A stretch of 64,000 nucleotides of DNA, taken from positions 372,001 through 436,000 of the forward strand of contig NZ_JASZYT010000003.1 in assembly GCF_030316765.1 (NCBI RefSeq), in the 5' to 3' direction. A model generated the notes under the pieces. The model saw nothing but the letters and a program-made list of their open reading frames with translations. It was not told the DNA's origin and searched no databases. This DNA is from Variovorax saccharolyticus (GTDB lineage Bacteria > Pseudomonadota > Gammaproteobacteria > Burkholderiales > Burkholderiaceae_C). Positions 55,799 through 63,643 of the stretch are shown one piece after another. Every line of letters starts with the position of its first letter. The first letter of the stretch is position 1. Made by a program: the position numbers and the translations under genes.

Positions 55799-56449
55799 TC
55801 AGAACGCCGCACCGATCGACGCCACGAAGACCTGCTCCTTGGACCCCGGGTTGAACCAGAAGCCGCCGAGGGTGATGCGGCGCCAACTCAGCTGTGCGAA
55901 GGGTCCGCGCAGGATGTCGCGCTCTGCGCCATAGGCGTGGGTCCGCTGGGCGGCAAGCCCGAAGCGAAGCCATTCGACAGGCCGGTAGCCGAGTTCGCTC
56001 CAGGCATAGAGGTAGCGGCTGCTTTCTTCGCGTGGGCGCACATACTCGGCCTCGACGTAGAGGTCGAACTTCCGCCAGCCCACGCTCGCTTCCAGACCGG
56101 GAACGAAGGCCTTGGTCGTGCCCCAGGCGCCGCCGAGCAGGGGCGTCAGTTCCCAGGTGATTTCTTCACCTCCGCCGAAGGTCCAGCCGACGAAGGCCGA
56201 ACGGGCCCCGACCGATTCGTAGTTGACCCTGGCCTCCAGATGCAGGGCCGCGCGCTGGGCCACCACCACCGCCGAGGTGTAGTCGCCGCCGCCGCGAACG
56301 ACGGTGGGGTAGGCGGTGGCGGTGAACTCCCACGACGGCGCTGCCGGCGCGGCCGGTGCGGCGTCGCAGCAGCCTTCGCGGTCCCCCGCGAGCGCGGCCG
56401 CGGCCATGAAGGCCCCGAGCGCACCGATTGCCCGCGATGCGGCCGTCAT
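55799..56449 (-). CDS. Putative outer-membrane beta-barrel protein
   Basis: 216 residues. N-terminal signal (ASRAIGALGAFMAAAALAGD) and a Cys pair after it, then alternating amphipathic strands: WEFTATAYPTVVRGGGDYTSAVVVAQRAALHLEARVNYES (read in strands), LTPLLGGAWGTTKAFVPGLEASVGWRKFDLYVEAEYV, ending LGGFWFNPGSKEQVFVASIGAAF, with a terminal Phe as in barrel proteins. No family name is certain. The start ATG 56449 overlaps the stop of the membrane-protein gene (ATGA), so they are coupled. It is the last gene of the minus operon from 61069. Confidence 0.75.
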   Translation of the reverse strand: MTAASRAIGALGAFMAAAALAGDREGCCDAAPAAPAAPSWEFTATAYPTVVRGGGDYTSAVVVAQRAALHLEARVNYESVGARSAFVGWTFGGGEEITWELTPLLGGAWGTTKAFVPGLEASVGWRKFDLYVEAEYVRPREESSRYLYAWSELGYRPVEWLRFGLAAQRTHAYGAERDILRGPFAQLSWRRITLGGFWFNPGSKEQVFVASIGAAF

Positions 56450-57117
56450 CCGCCGAGCGCCTTGATGGCACCCACGAGGAGCGTACCCAGCCCCGCCATC
56501 AGGAAGCCGAGCTTCCAGCTGCCGTAGCCTGCATAGCGCCCCAGTCCGAGCCCGCCGAGGAACAGCATGGCCAAGGCGATGGCGCGCGACACGTTCTTTG
56601 CCGACGCGACGTCCTGCATCAGGGCGAAGGGCAGGACCACGGGGAAGGTGGCCACCACCACGAAGCCGAACACCGCCGCCGCTGCACGCAAGTCGCCCCA
56701 GCCCAGCGTGGGCCGCGCCGGCAGGGCGGGCTGTGCAAGGATCCTGACCCGGATGGCTTCGACCTCCACCGCGGAGAAGAGCCCGGCCACGTCGCGCGAC
56801 AACGAGCGTGCGAGAACCGCGCGGCCTGCCTGTTCGTCCGGGGCGGCCCGCACGGAGCGAACGAGCGTGAGCCATCGGCCGCGATTCGCGACGGTGCGAA
56901 CCAGGTACATGACCGCGTCGACCAGGCCCCAGGCAAGGTTGCAGCCCAGGGCGGCGACGAACATCACGCGGATCTCCTCGCGCCCGGCCTCGGTCACCGA
57001 TACGGCACCGACGAAGCTGAGCGCCATGAGCAGGCCGAAGAGCATTTCCGAGATTCGATCGACCGCGCTGAGCAGCGGCTCGCGGTCGGCTTCGGCGGCG
57101 ATTTCCACTTCTTTCAT
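56446..57117 (-). CDS. Polytopic membrane protein, VIT1/CCC1-like
   Basis: 223 residues. An N-terminal segment DRISEMLFGLLMALSFVGAVSV is followed by four further hydrophobic stretches (about 65-85, 155-180, 185-200, 203-222) and a charged loop with SRDVAGLFSAVEVEAIRVRI. The layout resembles bacterial vacuolar-iron-transporter-type (DUF125) proteins, but diagnostic metal-site residues are not obvious to me. It sits 17 nt after the kinase gene and overlaps the barrel gene, so it is part of the FixJ-like operon. Confidence 0.6.
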   Translation of the reverse strand: MKEVEIAAEADREPLLSAVDRISEMLFGLLMALSFVGAVSVTEAGREEIRVMFVAALGCNLAWGLVDAVMYLVRTVANRGRWLTLVRSVRAAPDEQAGRAVLARSLSRDVAGLFSAVEVEAIRVRILAQPALPARPTLGWGDLRAAAAVFGFVVVATFPVVLPFALMQDVASAKNVSRAIALAMLFLGGLGLGRYAGYGSWKLGFLMAGLGTLLVGAIKALGG

Positions 57118-57134
57118 CGCCAACGCCGGACGCC

Positions 57135-59186
57135 TCAAAGCGGCGCTGCAGCCCGTTTCGCCGGCGGGAAGACCTCTTCGGGCACCACCGGCGGCGTCGG
57201 CTGGTTCGAAAGAAGCCCGGCGGCTTCGCAGGCCTGCACGAGTTCGGCCACCGAACGCACGCCGATCTTTTCCATGACCCGGCCGCGGTGCTGCTTGACC
57301 GTCTGCTCCGCGATCCGGAGGTCCGCTGCGATCTGCTTGTTCAGGCGCCCCCTGACCACGTGCAGCATGATCTCGCGTTCGCGCGGCGACAGGCGAGCGA
57401 TCAGGTTCTTCGCCGCAACCTGCGCCAGTGCCTGGCTTCGCCCGGCCGCATGCCGCTCGGCCGCACGGCGCACCGCCGCCACCAGCACGTCGGCATCCAC
57501 CGGCTTCTCGAGATAGTCGGAGGCGCCCAGCTTCATGGCACCGATGCCGGCCGCCACCTCGCCATGCCCGGTGATGAAGATGATGGGCGGCGCACTTCCC
57601 TTCTCGAGCAGGCGCGCCTGAAGCGCCGGGCCGGAGAGGCCCGGCATGCGGATGTCGAGCAGGACGCAAACCACCTCCGCCGACGGCGGCCGGTCGATGA
57701 ACTCGTCGGCCGACCCGTAGGTCGCGACCGTCCAGCCTGCCTCCTCGAGCAGCCGACCGATGCCCTCCCTGACCGCCGGGTCGTCGTCGATGACGCACAC
57801 GATCGGCGCTGCGCCCTGGACCGGATCGAAGGCTTCGGAGGATCCGGTCGTCGCAGGCCGTTCGACCGCCTCGGGCGCCGCGGCGGCAGCTTCCCGCCCC
57901 TCGGGCGCCGCCAGCAACTCGACCCGGAAGCTGGCGCCCCCATCGATGTTCGACTCGGCCCAGATGCGCCCGTTGTGCGATTCGACGATGGAGCGGCAGA
58001 TCGCCAGGCCCAGGCCCAGCCCCTCCTGCCCCGAGGTCCAGAACGGCTCGAAGATCGATTCCAGCGCGTCGGGCGCGATGCCCTTGCCCGTGTCGCGCAC
58101 CGCGAACTCGATGCGCCTGCCCTCGCGCCTGCAGACCGCCAGCCGGATGATGCGCCGGGCCGGCCCGAGCGCTTGCAGGGCCGAGACTGCATTGAGCACG
58201 AGGTTGAGCGCGACCTGCTCGACCTGCGCCCTGTCCGCCATGACCCAGCATCCCTCGTCGAACTGCGTTTCGACCTGGACATCCTGCCGCAGCAACTCGC
58301 TTTCCATCAGCCGCAAGACCTCGCGCAGCGCCACCGCCAGGTCGATGCGCTCGCGCGGGCTGTCGTCGTGGCGCAGCAAGGCGCGCATGGCGCGGATCGT
58401 GTCCGCCGCGCGCTTGTCCTCCCGCACCACGGCTTCGAGGACACCGTGGACCAGACCCAGGTCCACATGGTCGCGCGCGAGGTACTTGAGACCCGCCTGC
58501 GCATTGCTCAGGATCGCGGTCAGCGGCTGGTTCAGGTCGTGCGCGATGGCCGCGGTGAGCGCGCTGACGCGCGCGACGCGGTCGGCATGCCAGACGCGCC
58601 GGCGCAGCTGCCTGGCTTCCTCTTCCGTGCGGGCCAGGACGATCGCGCCGCCGATCAGCTCTCCGGCGATCTTGAGTCTGGCGATCATGTCGGGCGGCCA
58701 GCGGCGAGCGGTGCGCATGGCCGCGAACGAGAGCACGCTGGTCACGCGCCCGCCGATGCGCAGCGGGATGGACAGATGCGAGCGCAAGCCGGTTTGCCGC
58801 GCGTGGTCGGCCTCGGCGCTCGCCTCGCGGGGCAGATCGTCCGGCAGCCTGGCCATCGATACGACGCGGCCGGCCCGCAGTTCGCCAAGAAACCAGGGCA
58901 GCGTGTACGGGAAGCGACCTCGCGGCAGCGGATCGACGCCCGCGGCGGCGGCCGAGCAAAGCACGTTGAGATAGTCCCCGGCCACCAGCTCGGCGAAGGT
59001 GCAGCGGTCATAGCCGAGGAACACGACCAGCTGCGACAGCGCTCGCTCGGTCCTGCCGAGCAAGTCGCCGCCCGAGGCGTCGGCAAAGCATTCCGACAGG
59101 TCGGCGAGCAGACGTTCGAAGTCGAGCCGCTCCAGCAGGAGGGCTTCGGCGTCCGGTGAGATTCCGACCGATTTCCGACTCGACAT
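57135..59186 (-). CDS. Single-chain GAF-histidine kinase-receiver-LuxR HTH protein
   Basis: 683 residues, soluble. A GAF-like sensor domain spans about 20-190. The phospho-acceptor His216 is in IAHDLNQPLTAI, the ATPase has N box NLVLNAVSAL, DTGKGI and GLGLGLAI. The receiver (about 455-570) has IDDD, phospho-acceptor Asp511 in LLDIRMPG, FITGHG and LEKPVD. The LuxR/FixJ-type HTH (about 595-655) reads LSPREREIMLHVVRGRLNKQIAADL and AEQTVKQHRGRVMEKIGV. So a FixL/FixJ-like pair is joined in one polypeptide that can sense, phosphorylate itself and bind DNA. AGGAGG precedes ATG 59186. It lies 130 nt after the lone receiver gene. Confidence 0.93.
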   Translation of the reverse strand: MSSRKSVGISPDAEALLLERLDFERLLADLSECFADASGGDLLGRTERALSQLVVFLGYDRCTFAELVAGDYLNVLCSAAAAGVDPLPRGRFPYTLPWFLGELRAGRVVSMARLPDDLPREASAEADHARQTGLRSHLSIPLRIGGRVTSVLSFAAMRTARRWPPDMIARLKIAGELIGGAIVLARTEEEARQLRRRVWHADRVARVSALTAAIAHDLNQPLTAILSNAQAGLKYLARDHVDLGLVHGVLEAVVREDKRAADTIRAMRALLRHDDSPRERIDLAVALREVLRLMESELLRQDVQVETQFDEGCWVMADRAQVEQVALNLVLNAVSALQALGPARRIIRLAVCRREGRRIEFAVRDTGKGIAPDALESIFEPFWTSGQEGLGLGLAICRSIVESHNGRIWAESNIDGGASFRVELLAAPEGREAAAAAPEAVERPATTGSSEAFDPVQGAAPIVCVIDDDPAVREGIGRLLEEAGWTVATYGSADEFIDRPPSAEVVCVLLDIRMPGLSGPALQARLLEKGSAPPIIFITGHGEVAAGIGAMKLGASDYLEKPVDADVLVAAVRRAAERHAAGRSQALAQVAAKNLIARLSPREREIMLHVVRGRLNKQIAADLRIAEQTVKQHRGRVMEKIGVRSVAELVQACEAAGLLSNQPTPPVVPEEVFPPAKRAAAPL

Positions 59187-59316
59187 GTCCTCCTCGCTGA
59201 GTCCGCGCGGCGCGTCGCGCGGCTGCTCGGCCGGGGGCCGGCAAACCCGCAAATCATGGGTCCGGGCCGCGACCGGTGTCAAGGAGCGAAGAGAAAGCGC
59301 CACGGTTTCCTCCCCT

Positions 59317-59715
59317 TCAGAGAGGAGCATCCCGTGCGTCGCCGTGCGCGACCCAATCGATCGAATCCAGCAATGCCGCCGCATCCACCGGCTTGCGAAA
59401 GAAGTGCCGTGCGCCCATTTCACGCGCCCGGCGGCGGACCACGGGACCGTCGCTCGACGACAGGGCAATCACCGGGAGCTTCCCCGCGATCGCCTGCCAC
59501 GACGTGCGCGTGGCGGCGTCGCCGCCCCATGCGCCAGGCACGTCCAGCAGGACGCAGCCCATCGGATCGGCTTTCACCTCGGCCAGAAACTCTTCCACCG
59601 ACACGCAGGGCCTCGGTTCCAGGCCGGCGGCGTCCAGCAGGCGCGCAAGGGCTTCGCGCACCGCCGCATCGCCGTCGATGACGTAGACGATTCTCGAGGG
59701 GCCCGGGCTAGACAT
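59317..59715 (-). CDS. Lone receiver-domain protein
   Basis: 132 residues, receiver only. IVYVIDGDAAVREAL opens the fold (the usual D-D pair is D-G, so one Mg-binding acid is missing), the phospho-acceptor is Asp58 in VLLDVPG, ALSSSDG replaces the Thr/Ser loop, and FRKPVD holds the Lys. It may compete for phosphate with the kinase encoded next or bind it as an adaptor. CAGGAG lies upstream of ATG 59715. It lies 31 nt after the 348-residue protein gene in the same direction. Confidence 0.85.
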   Translation of the reverse strand: MSSPGPSRIVYVIDGDAAVREALARLLDAAGLEPRPCVSVEEFLAEVKADPMGCVLLDVPGAWGGDAATRTSWQAIAGKLPVIALSSSDGPVVRRRAREMGARHFFRKPVDAAALLDSIDWVAHGDARDAPL

Positions 59716-59746
59716 TTCGCGTCGCTCCTGCTCACAGTGGCCGCTT

Positions 59747-60793
59747 CTAGATGTAGCGCTCGGCGTGCGAGAGCGGATCTTCCTCGGGCGGCAGCTCGGC
59801 GAGCGGACAGCGCACGACGGCGATCACCACGCTGACGCCCTCCCCGATGGCCAGTTCCGTCATGACGAATTCATTGAGCGGTCCGGGATGGTCGGCATTC
59901 ACCCGCACCCCCATCCGGCTCAGGCGCAGCGGCGTGCGCTGCAGGCTCACCTGCCGCTCGGGGTGCGAGAACACGGCATCGATGTGCTTGATGTAGGCAT
60001 CCATCGTTGCGATGCCGGCCTTGGTCTCGATGTAGTCGTGCACCGTCTCCTTCAGCTCGCGCTCGATCGCCGCGATCTGCGACCGCGTCTCGGTCGTGTC
60101 CTCGAGCAATCCCGCCGCGCCATCCACCGCGAGCTTCACCAGCCGCAGCCGAGCAGCGAGCCAGGCCTTGCGCTCGCCCAGTTCGGCCGCCTTCATGTCC
60201 AGGTCGACGATGCGCTTGAGCGCGAGTTGCGCCAGACGCTGGATGATTCGCCGGCCCACCTCCAGCCGGGTCGCCTCGACCGTGGGCGAAGGCGCGAACA
60301 GACGATGGCCGGAGAAACTCACGGTGGACTGCGGCACATCGTGCTGCACCCCGTCCCCGTGCTGCTGGACCCCCAGCACGGTGCGCTCCTCGCGCTTCAT
60401 GGCCAACAGCGCGAAGGCCTCGCCGGCTTCGCGGTTCGATGGCAGGCGGAAGAACTCGCGCAGGTCCTTGCTGCGGCCGAGGAAGGCGGGTATGTCGTCG
60501 GCCGCGGCGAAGAAGGCATTCAGCCGCGGATCGTCGCTCCAGGCCGCACGCGCGAGCAGCAAGGGCTCCAGCGGCTCCCGGCCGATCGCGCGCAGGTGGG
60601 CGATCGTCTTCTTCACGCCGCCCTCGAGCTTGTCCGCATAGCGCGTCTGCAGGCGGATCCGTGAATCCACCGTCTCGACCACGAGCTCGGTCATGTCGGC
60701 CACCAGCTTGCGCTCCTCGGCGTCGCCGGCCTGCGCGCTCTCTCGCCCGAACAACGCCGAGACGATTCGATCGAGCAGTGCAGAAGGGGGCAT
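59747..60793 (-). CDS. Conserved protein of unknown function, helical
   Basis: 348 residues, no signal peptide or membrane segment. It is strongly helical and charged, with likely coiled-coil parts (KRIVDLDMKAAELGERKAWLAARLRLVKLAV, read in parts; TETRSQIAAIERELKETVHDYIETKAG). The C-terminus, NEFVMTELAIGEGVSVVIAVVRCPLAELP, is a hydrophobic beta-type block. I do not recognise the family. It follows the RRM gene by 30 nt and precedes the lone receiver gene, so it belongs to the kinase operon and may be a partner in signalling or stress response (inference). Confidence 0.75.
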   Translation of the reverse strand: MPPSALLDRIVSALFGRESAQAGDAEERKLVADMTELVVETVDSRIRLQTRYADKLEGGVKKTIAHLRAIGREPLEPLLLARAAWSDDPRLNAFFAAADDIPAFLGRSKDLREFFRLPSNREAGEAFALLAMKREERTVLGVQQHGDGVQHDVPQSTVSFSGHRLFAPSPTVEATRLEVGRRIIQRLAQLALKRIVDLDMKAAELGERKAWLAARLRLVKLAVDGAAGLLEDTTETRSQIAAIERELKETVHDYIETKAGIATMDAYIKHIDAVFSHPERQVSLQRTPLRLSRMGVRVNADHPGPLNEFVMTELAIGEGVSVVIAVVRCPLAELPPEEDPLSHAERYI

Positions 60794-60823
60794 CCGGGGG
60801 CTCGCGTCGGTCGGTGGCTCTCG

Positions 60824-61069
60824 CTACCAATCCATCTTGGGCACCCATGCCCGCAGCACGCGGCCCTGGTAGGACCGGCCGTTGATGCGCTGCGCGAGCG
60901 ATTCGGCCTGCGCGCGCGACATCCCGACGTCGATGAGGGCCGTGGGCGTGCCGCTCTCGTTGGCCAGGCGGATCTTGTCGGCCTGCGCGAAGCTGCTGAG
61001 CGCCTCCCGGATGCCCTCCTCGGTGACGTCGTCCGGGAGGTTGCCAATGACGATGTGAATCTGTTGCAT
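60824..61069 (-). CDS. RRM-type RNA-binding protein
   Basis: 81 residues, one RNA-recognition motif. RNP2-like IHIVIGNLP and RNP1-like ALIDVGMS frame the fold; the aromatic residues that stack on RNA in RNP1 are replaced by aliphatic or polar ones, so RNA binding may differ. The end is GRVLRAWVPKMDW. GAAGAGGAAGG precedes ATG 61069. It is the first gene after the dyad promoter at 61149-61195 and heads the signalling operon. Small RRM proteins in bacteria are often cold- or stress-induced. Confidence 0.87.
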   Translation of the reverse strand: MQQIHIVIGNLPDDVTEEGIREALSSFAQADKIRLANESGTPTALIDVGMSRAQAESLAQRINGRSYQGRVLRAWVPKMDW

Positions 61070-61371
61070 GTGCCTTCCTCTTCAATGGTCGTCAACCAGG
61101 CATCCGGCGCGCCGGACTTCGCCTGGTTCCGCGAAAGGGAACGCCGCCACCTTAGTCCCGGACCGGCGGGGGCGCAATTCCTACTTTGGTTGGATTCCAG
61201 TCGGCCAGGCGCGGGCGCAAGCTCGGCATCCCGAAGACCCCGGCAGGCCGGGCCGCTTGCCGACAACGCGTCGATGCTGGCAACATTCAAGGCCAGCAGC
61301 ATCTGGCTGGCCGCCACAGTTCTGAAACATCGGGCATGGACGATTGGCCCTTCGACTCCAGGAGCGCATTG
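61070..61371. other. Divergent regulatory gap between the RRM and DUF3141 genes
   Basis: These 302 bp hold no gene I can support. They contain the reversed dyad promoter (61149-61195) toward the RRM gene. A second inverted pair, TGCTGGC (61275-61281) and GCCAGCA (61292-61298, 10-nt spacer), lies 74 nt before the DUF3141 start. I found no convincing -35/-10 pair for DUF3141 itself; the symmetric dyad could act in both directions. Confidence 0.6.
61149..61195 (-). promoter_or_regulatory. Promoter of the RRM-kinase operon with the same 18-bp dyad
   Basis: Read on the minus strand: ATCCAACCAAAGTAGGAA (61195-61178), then TTGCGC as -35 (first T within the dyad edge), 17 nt, and TAAGGT as -10 (61154-61149). 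It matches the 52688 promoter in dyad sequence, orientation and spacing. The predicted leader to ATG 61069 is about 70 nt. Confidence 0.62.
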
Positions 61372-63588
61372 ATGGCAGACAAGGCCCCTCCCCCCTCCGG
61401 TCTCTCCGCCCTGTCCGGCCTGTGGCCGATGCAGGCCGCGCAGTCCGCCGCCGAGTACGGCATCGACGCCTGGCAGCGCACCGTCCTCACCATGGACGTG
61501 CTGCGCGAACGCGGCAACCAGTACCTGGAACACACCAAGTCCGGCAAGCCGCCGGTGCTGGTCTTCGACTACGACATGGTGCTCGACGCGCGCGAGTTCC
61601 AGAAGCCGGCCAACTACGCGCTGGTGCGCATCAGGCCCGATGCGAGCCACGCCAGGACCGATCCGAACAAGCGACCCTTCGTGGTGATCGATCCGCGCGC
61701 CGGCCATGGACCCGGCATCGGCGGCTTCAAGATGGACAGCGAGATCGGCATCGCCCTGCAGCACGGCCACCCCTGCTACTTCGTGATGTTCTTCCCGATC
61801 CCGATGCCGGGGCAGACCATCGAATCGGTCTGCGCCGCCGAGATCGCCTTCATGCGAAAGGTGAACGAGCTCCATGCCGAGGCCGACGGCAAGCCCTTCG
61901 TGATCGGCAATTGCCAGGGCGGCTGGGCATTGATCATGCTCGCCGCGCTGGCACCCCAGGAGGTCGGCCCGATCCTGCTGGCCGGCTCGCCGGTCTCGTA
62001 CTGGGCCGGCGTCGAGGGCAAGAATCCGATGCGATATTCGGGCGGGCTGATGGGCGGCACCTGGCTGGCCTCGCTGGCCGGCGACCTGGGACACGGCAAG
62101 TTCGACGGCGCCCACCTGGTCAGCAATTTCGAGGGCCTGAATCCCTCGAACACCTATTGGTCCAAACTTTACAACCTGTATTCGCAGGTCGACACCGAGC
62201 GGGAACGCTTCCTCGAATTCGAGAAGTGGTGGGGCGGCCTCTTCCTCATGAACAAGGAAGAGATGGAGTGGATCACGAAGAACCTCTTCGTCGGCAACAA
62301 GCTCTCGGCCGGCGAGGTCGAATCCTTCGACGGCAAGCACCGCGTGGACATCCGCAACATCCGCACACCGATCGTGGTGTTCGCGTCATGGGGAGACAAC
62401 ATCACGCCGCCGCAGCAGGCCCTGAACTGGATTCCCGACGTCTATGCCAGCGTCGACGAGATCCGGCTCAACGAGCAGACCATCGTCTACTGCCTGCACG
62501 AGAAGATCGGCCACCTGGGCATCTTCGTCTCCGCCGGCGTCGCCAAGCGCGAAACCTCCGAGCTGGCCAGTGCGCTCGACCTCATCGAGACGCTGCCGCC
62601 CGGCCTCTACGAAGCGGTGATCCAGGACACCCAACCCGACATGCCCGGTCTCGCCTACCTCGAAGGCCGCTACCTCATCCAGTTCGTGCCGCGGACCCTC
62701 GATGACATCCTCGCCTTCGATGACGGACGCAAGGATGAGCAGGCCTTCGAGGTGGTCGATCGCGTGGCCCAGATCAACCAGGGTCTCTACGACACCTTCG
62801 GCTCGCCGCTGGTGAAGGCCATGACGAGCGAGGCCAGCGCCGAGGCGACACGGGCCACGAACCCGGCGCGCATGGAGCGCTGGGGTCTGTCGAATCTCAA
62901 TCCATGGATGTTCTGGGTCCAGGCGCTGGCCGAGAACGTGCGCGCCAACCGCCGGCCTGCCGCGCCGGACAATCCCTTCACCCAAGCTGAGCGCCAAGTC
63001 TCCGGCCGCATCGAGCAATCGCTGGACCGCGTGCGCGACGCCCGCGACGAGATGTCCGAGCGCATGTTCAAGGCCATCTACGAGGCGCCCTGGCTGGCCG
63101 CCGCGGTCGGCCTCGGCACCGACGCGCTGGGCCGGCGCGGGCCGAAATCGGCCACCTGGGAACAGGACGAACTCAAGCGGCTCAAGCGGCAGGAGATCGA
63201 ATCGCAGTTCGAGACCGGCACGCCGGTGGACGCCTGGGCACGACTGTTGCTCTACGTGCGCCGGGAAGAAAACGTGGTCGACGAACGCCCCTTCAACCTG
63301 ATGCGCCGAATGATCGACGAGATCGAGCCCGAGCACCGCCCCACGCTGGCCGCGATCAAGTCGGCCATGAAGCGGCAGGCCTTCGTGGTGGCGCTCGACG
63401 AGGAGCGCGCTATCGCCGCACTGCCGCGGCTGGTGCCCGAGATGCATCAGCGCCGCAAGGGCTTCGAGGCGGCGCGCAAGGTGGCGAGTGCGCGCGGCAA
63501 GCCCACGCCGCACCAGGAGGAGCGGTTCCGCCGCGTGGCGGCCATCCTGTCGCTCGATGCGCCGGTACGGCCGCGCAGGGCGGCATGA
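61372..63588 (+). CDS. DUF3141 protein, PHA-synthase-like alpha/beta hydrolase
   Basis: 738 residues. The N-terminal region (GLWPMQAAQSAAEYGIDAWQRTVL) resembles the leader of polyhydroxyalkanoate synthases. The hydrolase domain keeps a Cys-Asp-His set: Cys181 in IGNCQGGWAL (the lipase-like box with Cys for Ser), Asp342 in ASWGDNITPP and His381 in KIGHLGIFV. The C-terminal 300 residues are helical and charged. AGGAG precedes ATG 61372. In Burkholderiales this gene is commonly followed by phosphate acyltransferase, acetate kinase and enoyl-ACP reductase genes. The first of these follows here. A role in acyl-CoA or polyester metabolism at low oxygen is inference. Confidence 0.87.
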   Translation: MADKAPPPSGLSALSGLWPMQAAQSAAEYGIDAWQRTVLTMDVLRERGNQYLEHTKSGKPPVLVFDYDMVLDAREFQKPANYALVRIRPDASHARTDPNKRPFVVIDPRAGHGPGIGGFKMDSEIGIALQHGHPCYFVMFFPIPMPGQTIESVCAAEIAFMRKVNELHAEADGKPFVIGNCQGGWALIMLAALAPQEVGPILLAGSPVSYWAGVEGKNPMRYSGGLMGGTWLASLAGDLGHGKFDGAHLVSNFEGLNPSNTYWSKLYNLYSQVDTERERFLEFEKWWGGLFLMNKEEMEWITKNLFVGNKLSAGEVESFDGKHRVDIRNIRTPIVVFASWGDNITPPQQALNWIPDVYASVDEIRLNEQTIVYCLHEKIGHLGIFVSAGVAKRETSELASALDLIETLPPGLYEAVIQDTQPDMPGLAYLEGRYLIQFVPRTLDDILAFDDGRKDEQAFEVVDRVAQINQGLYDTFGSPLVKAMTSEASAEATRATNPARMERWGLSNLNPWMFWVQALAENVRANRRPAAPDNPFTQAERQVSGRIEQSLDRVRDARDEMSERMFKAIYEAPWLAAAVGLGTDALGRRGPKSATWEQDELKRLKRQEIESQFETGTPVDAWARLLLYVRREENVVDERPFNLMRRMIDEIEPEHRPTLAAIKSAMKRQAFVVALDEERAIAALPRLVPEMHQRRKGFEAARKVASARGKPTPHQEERFRRVAAILSLDAPVRPRRAA

Positions 63589-63643
63589 ACGACGCCGCAC
63601 GACGGCAAGCATTGACTGCAACGAAAGGCACGGAGGTACGCCC

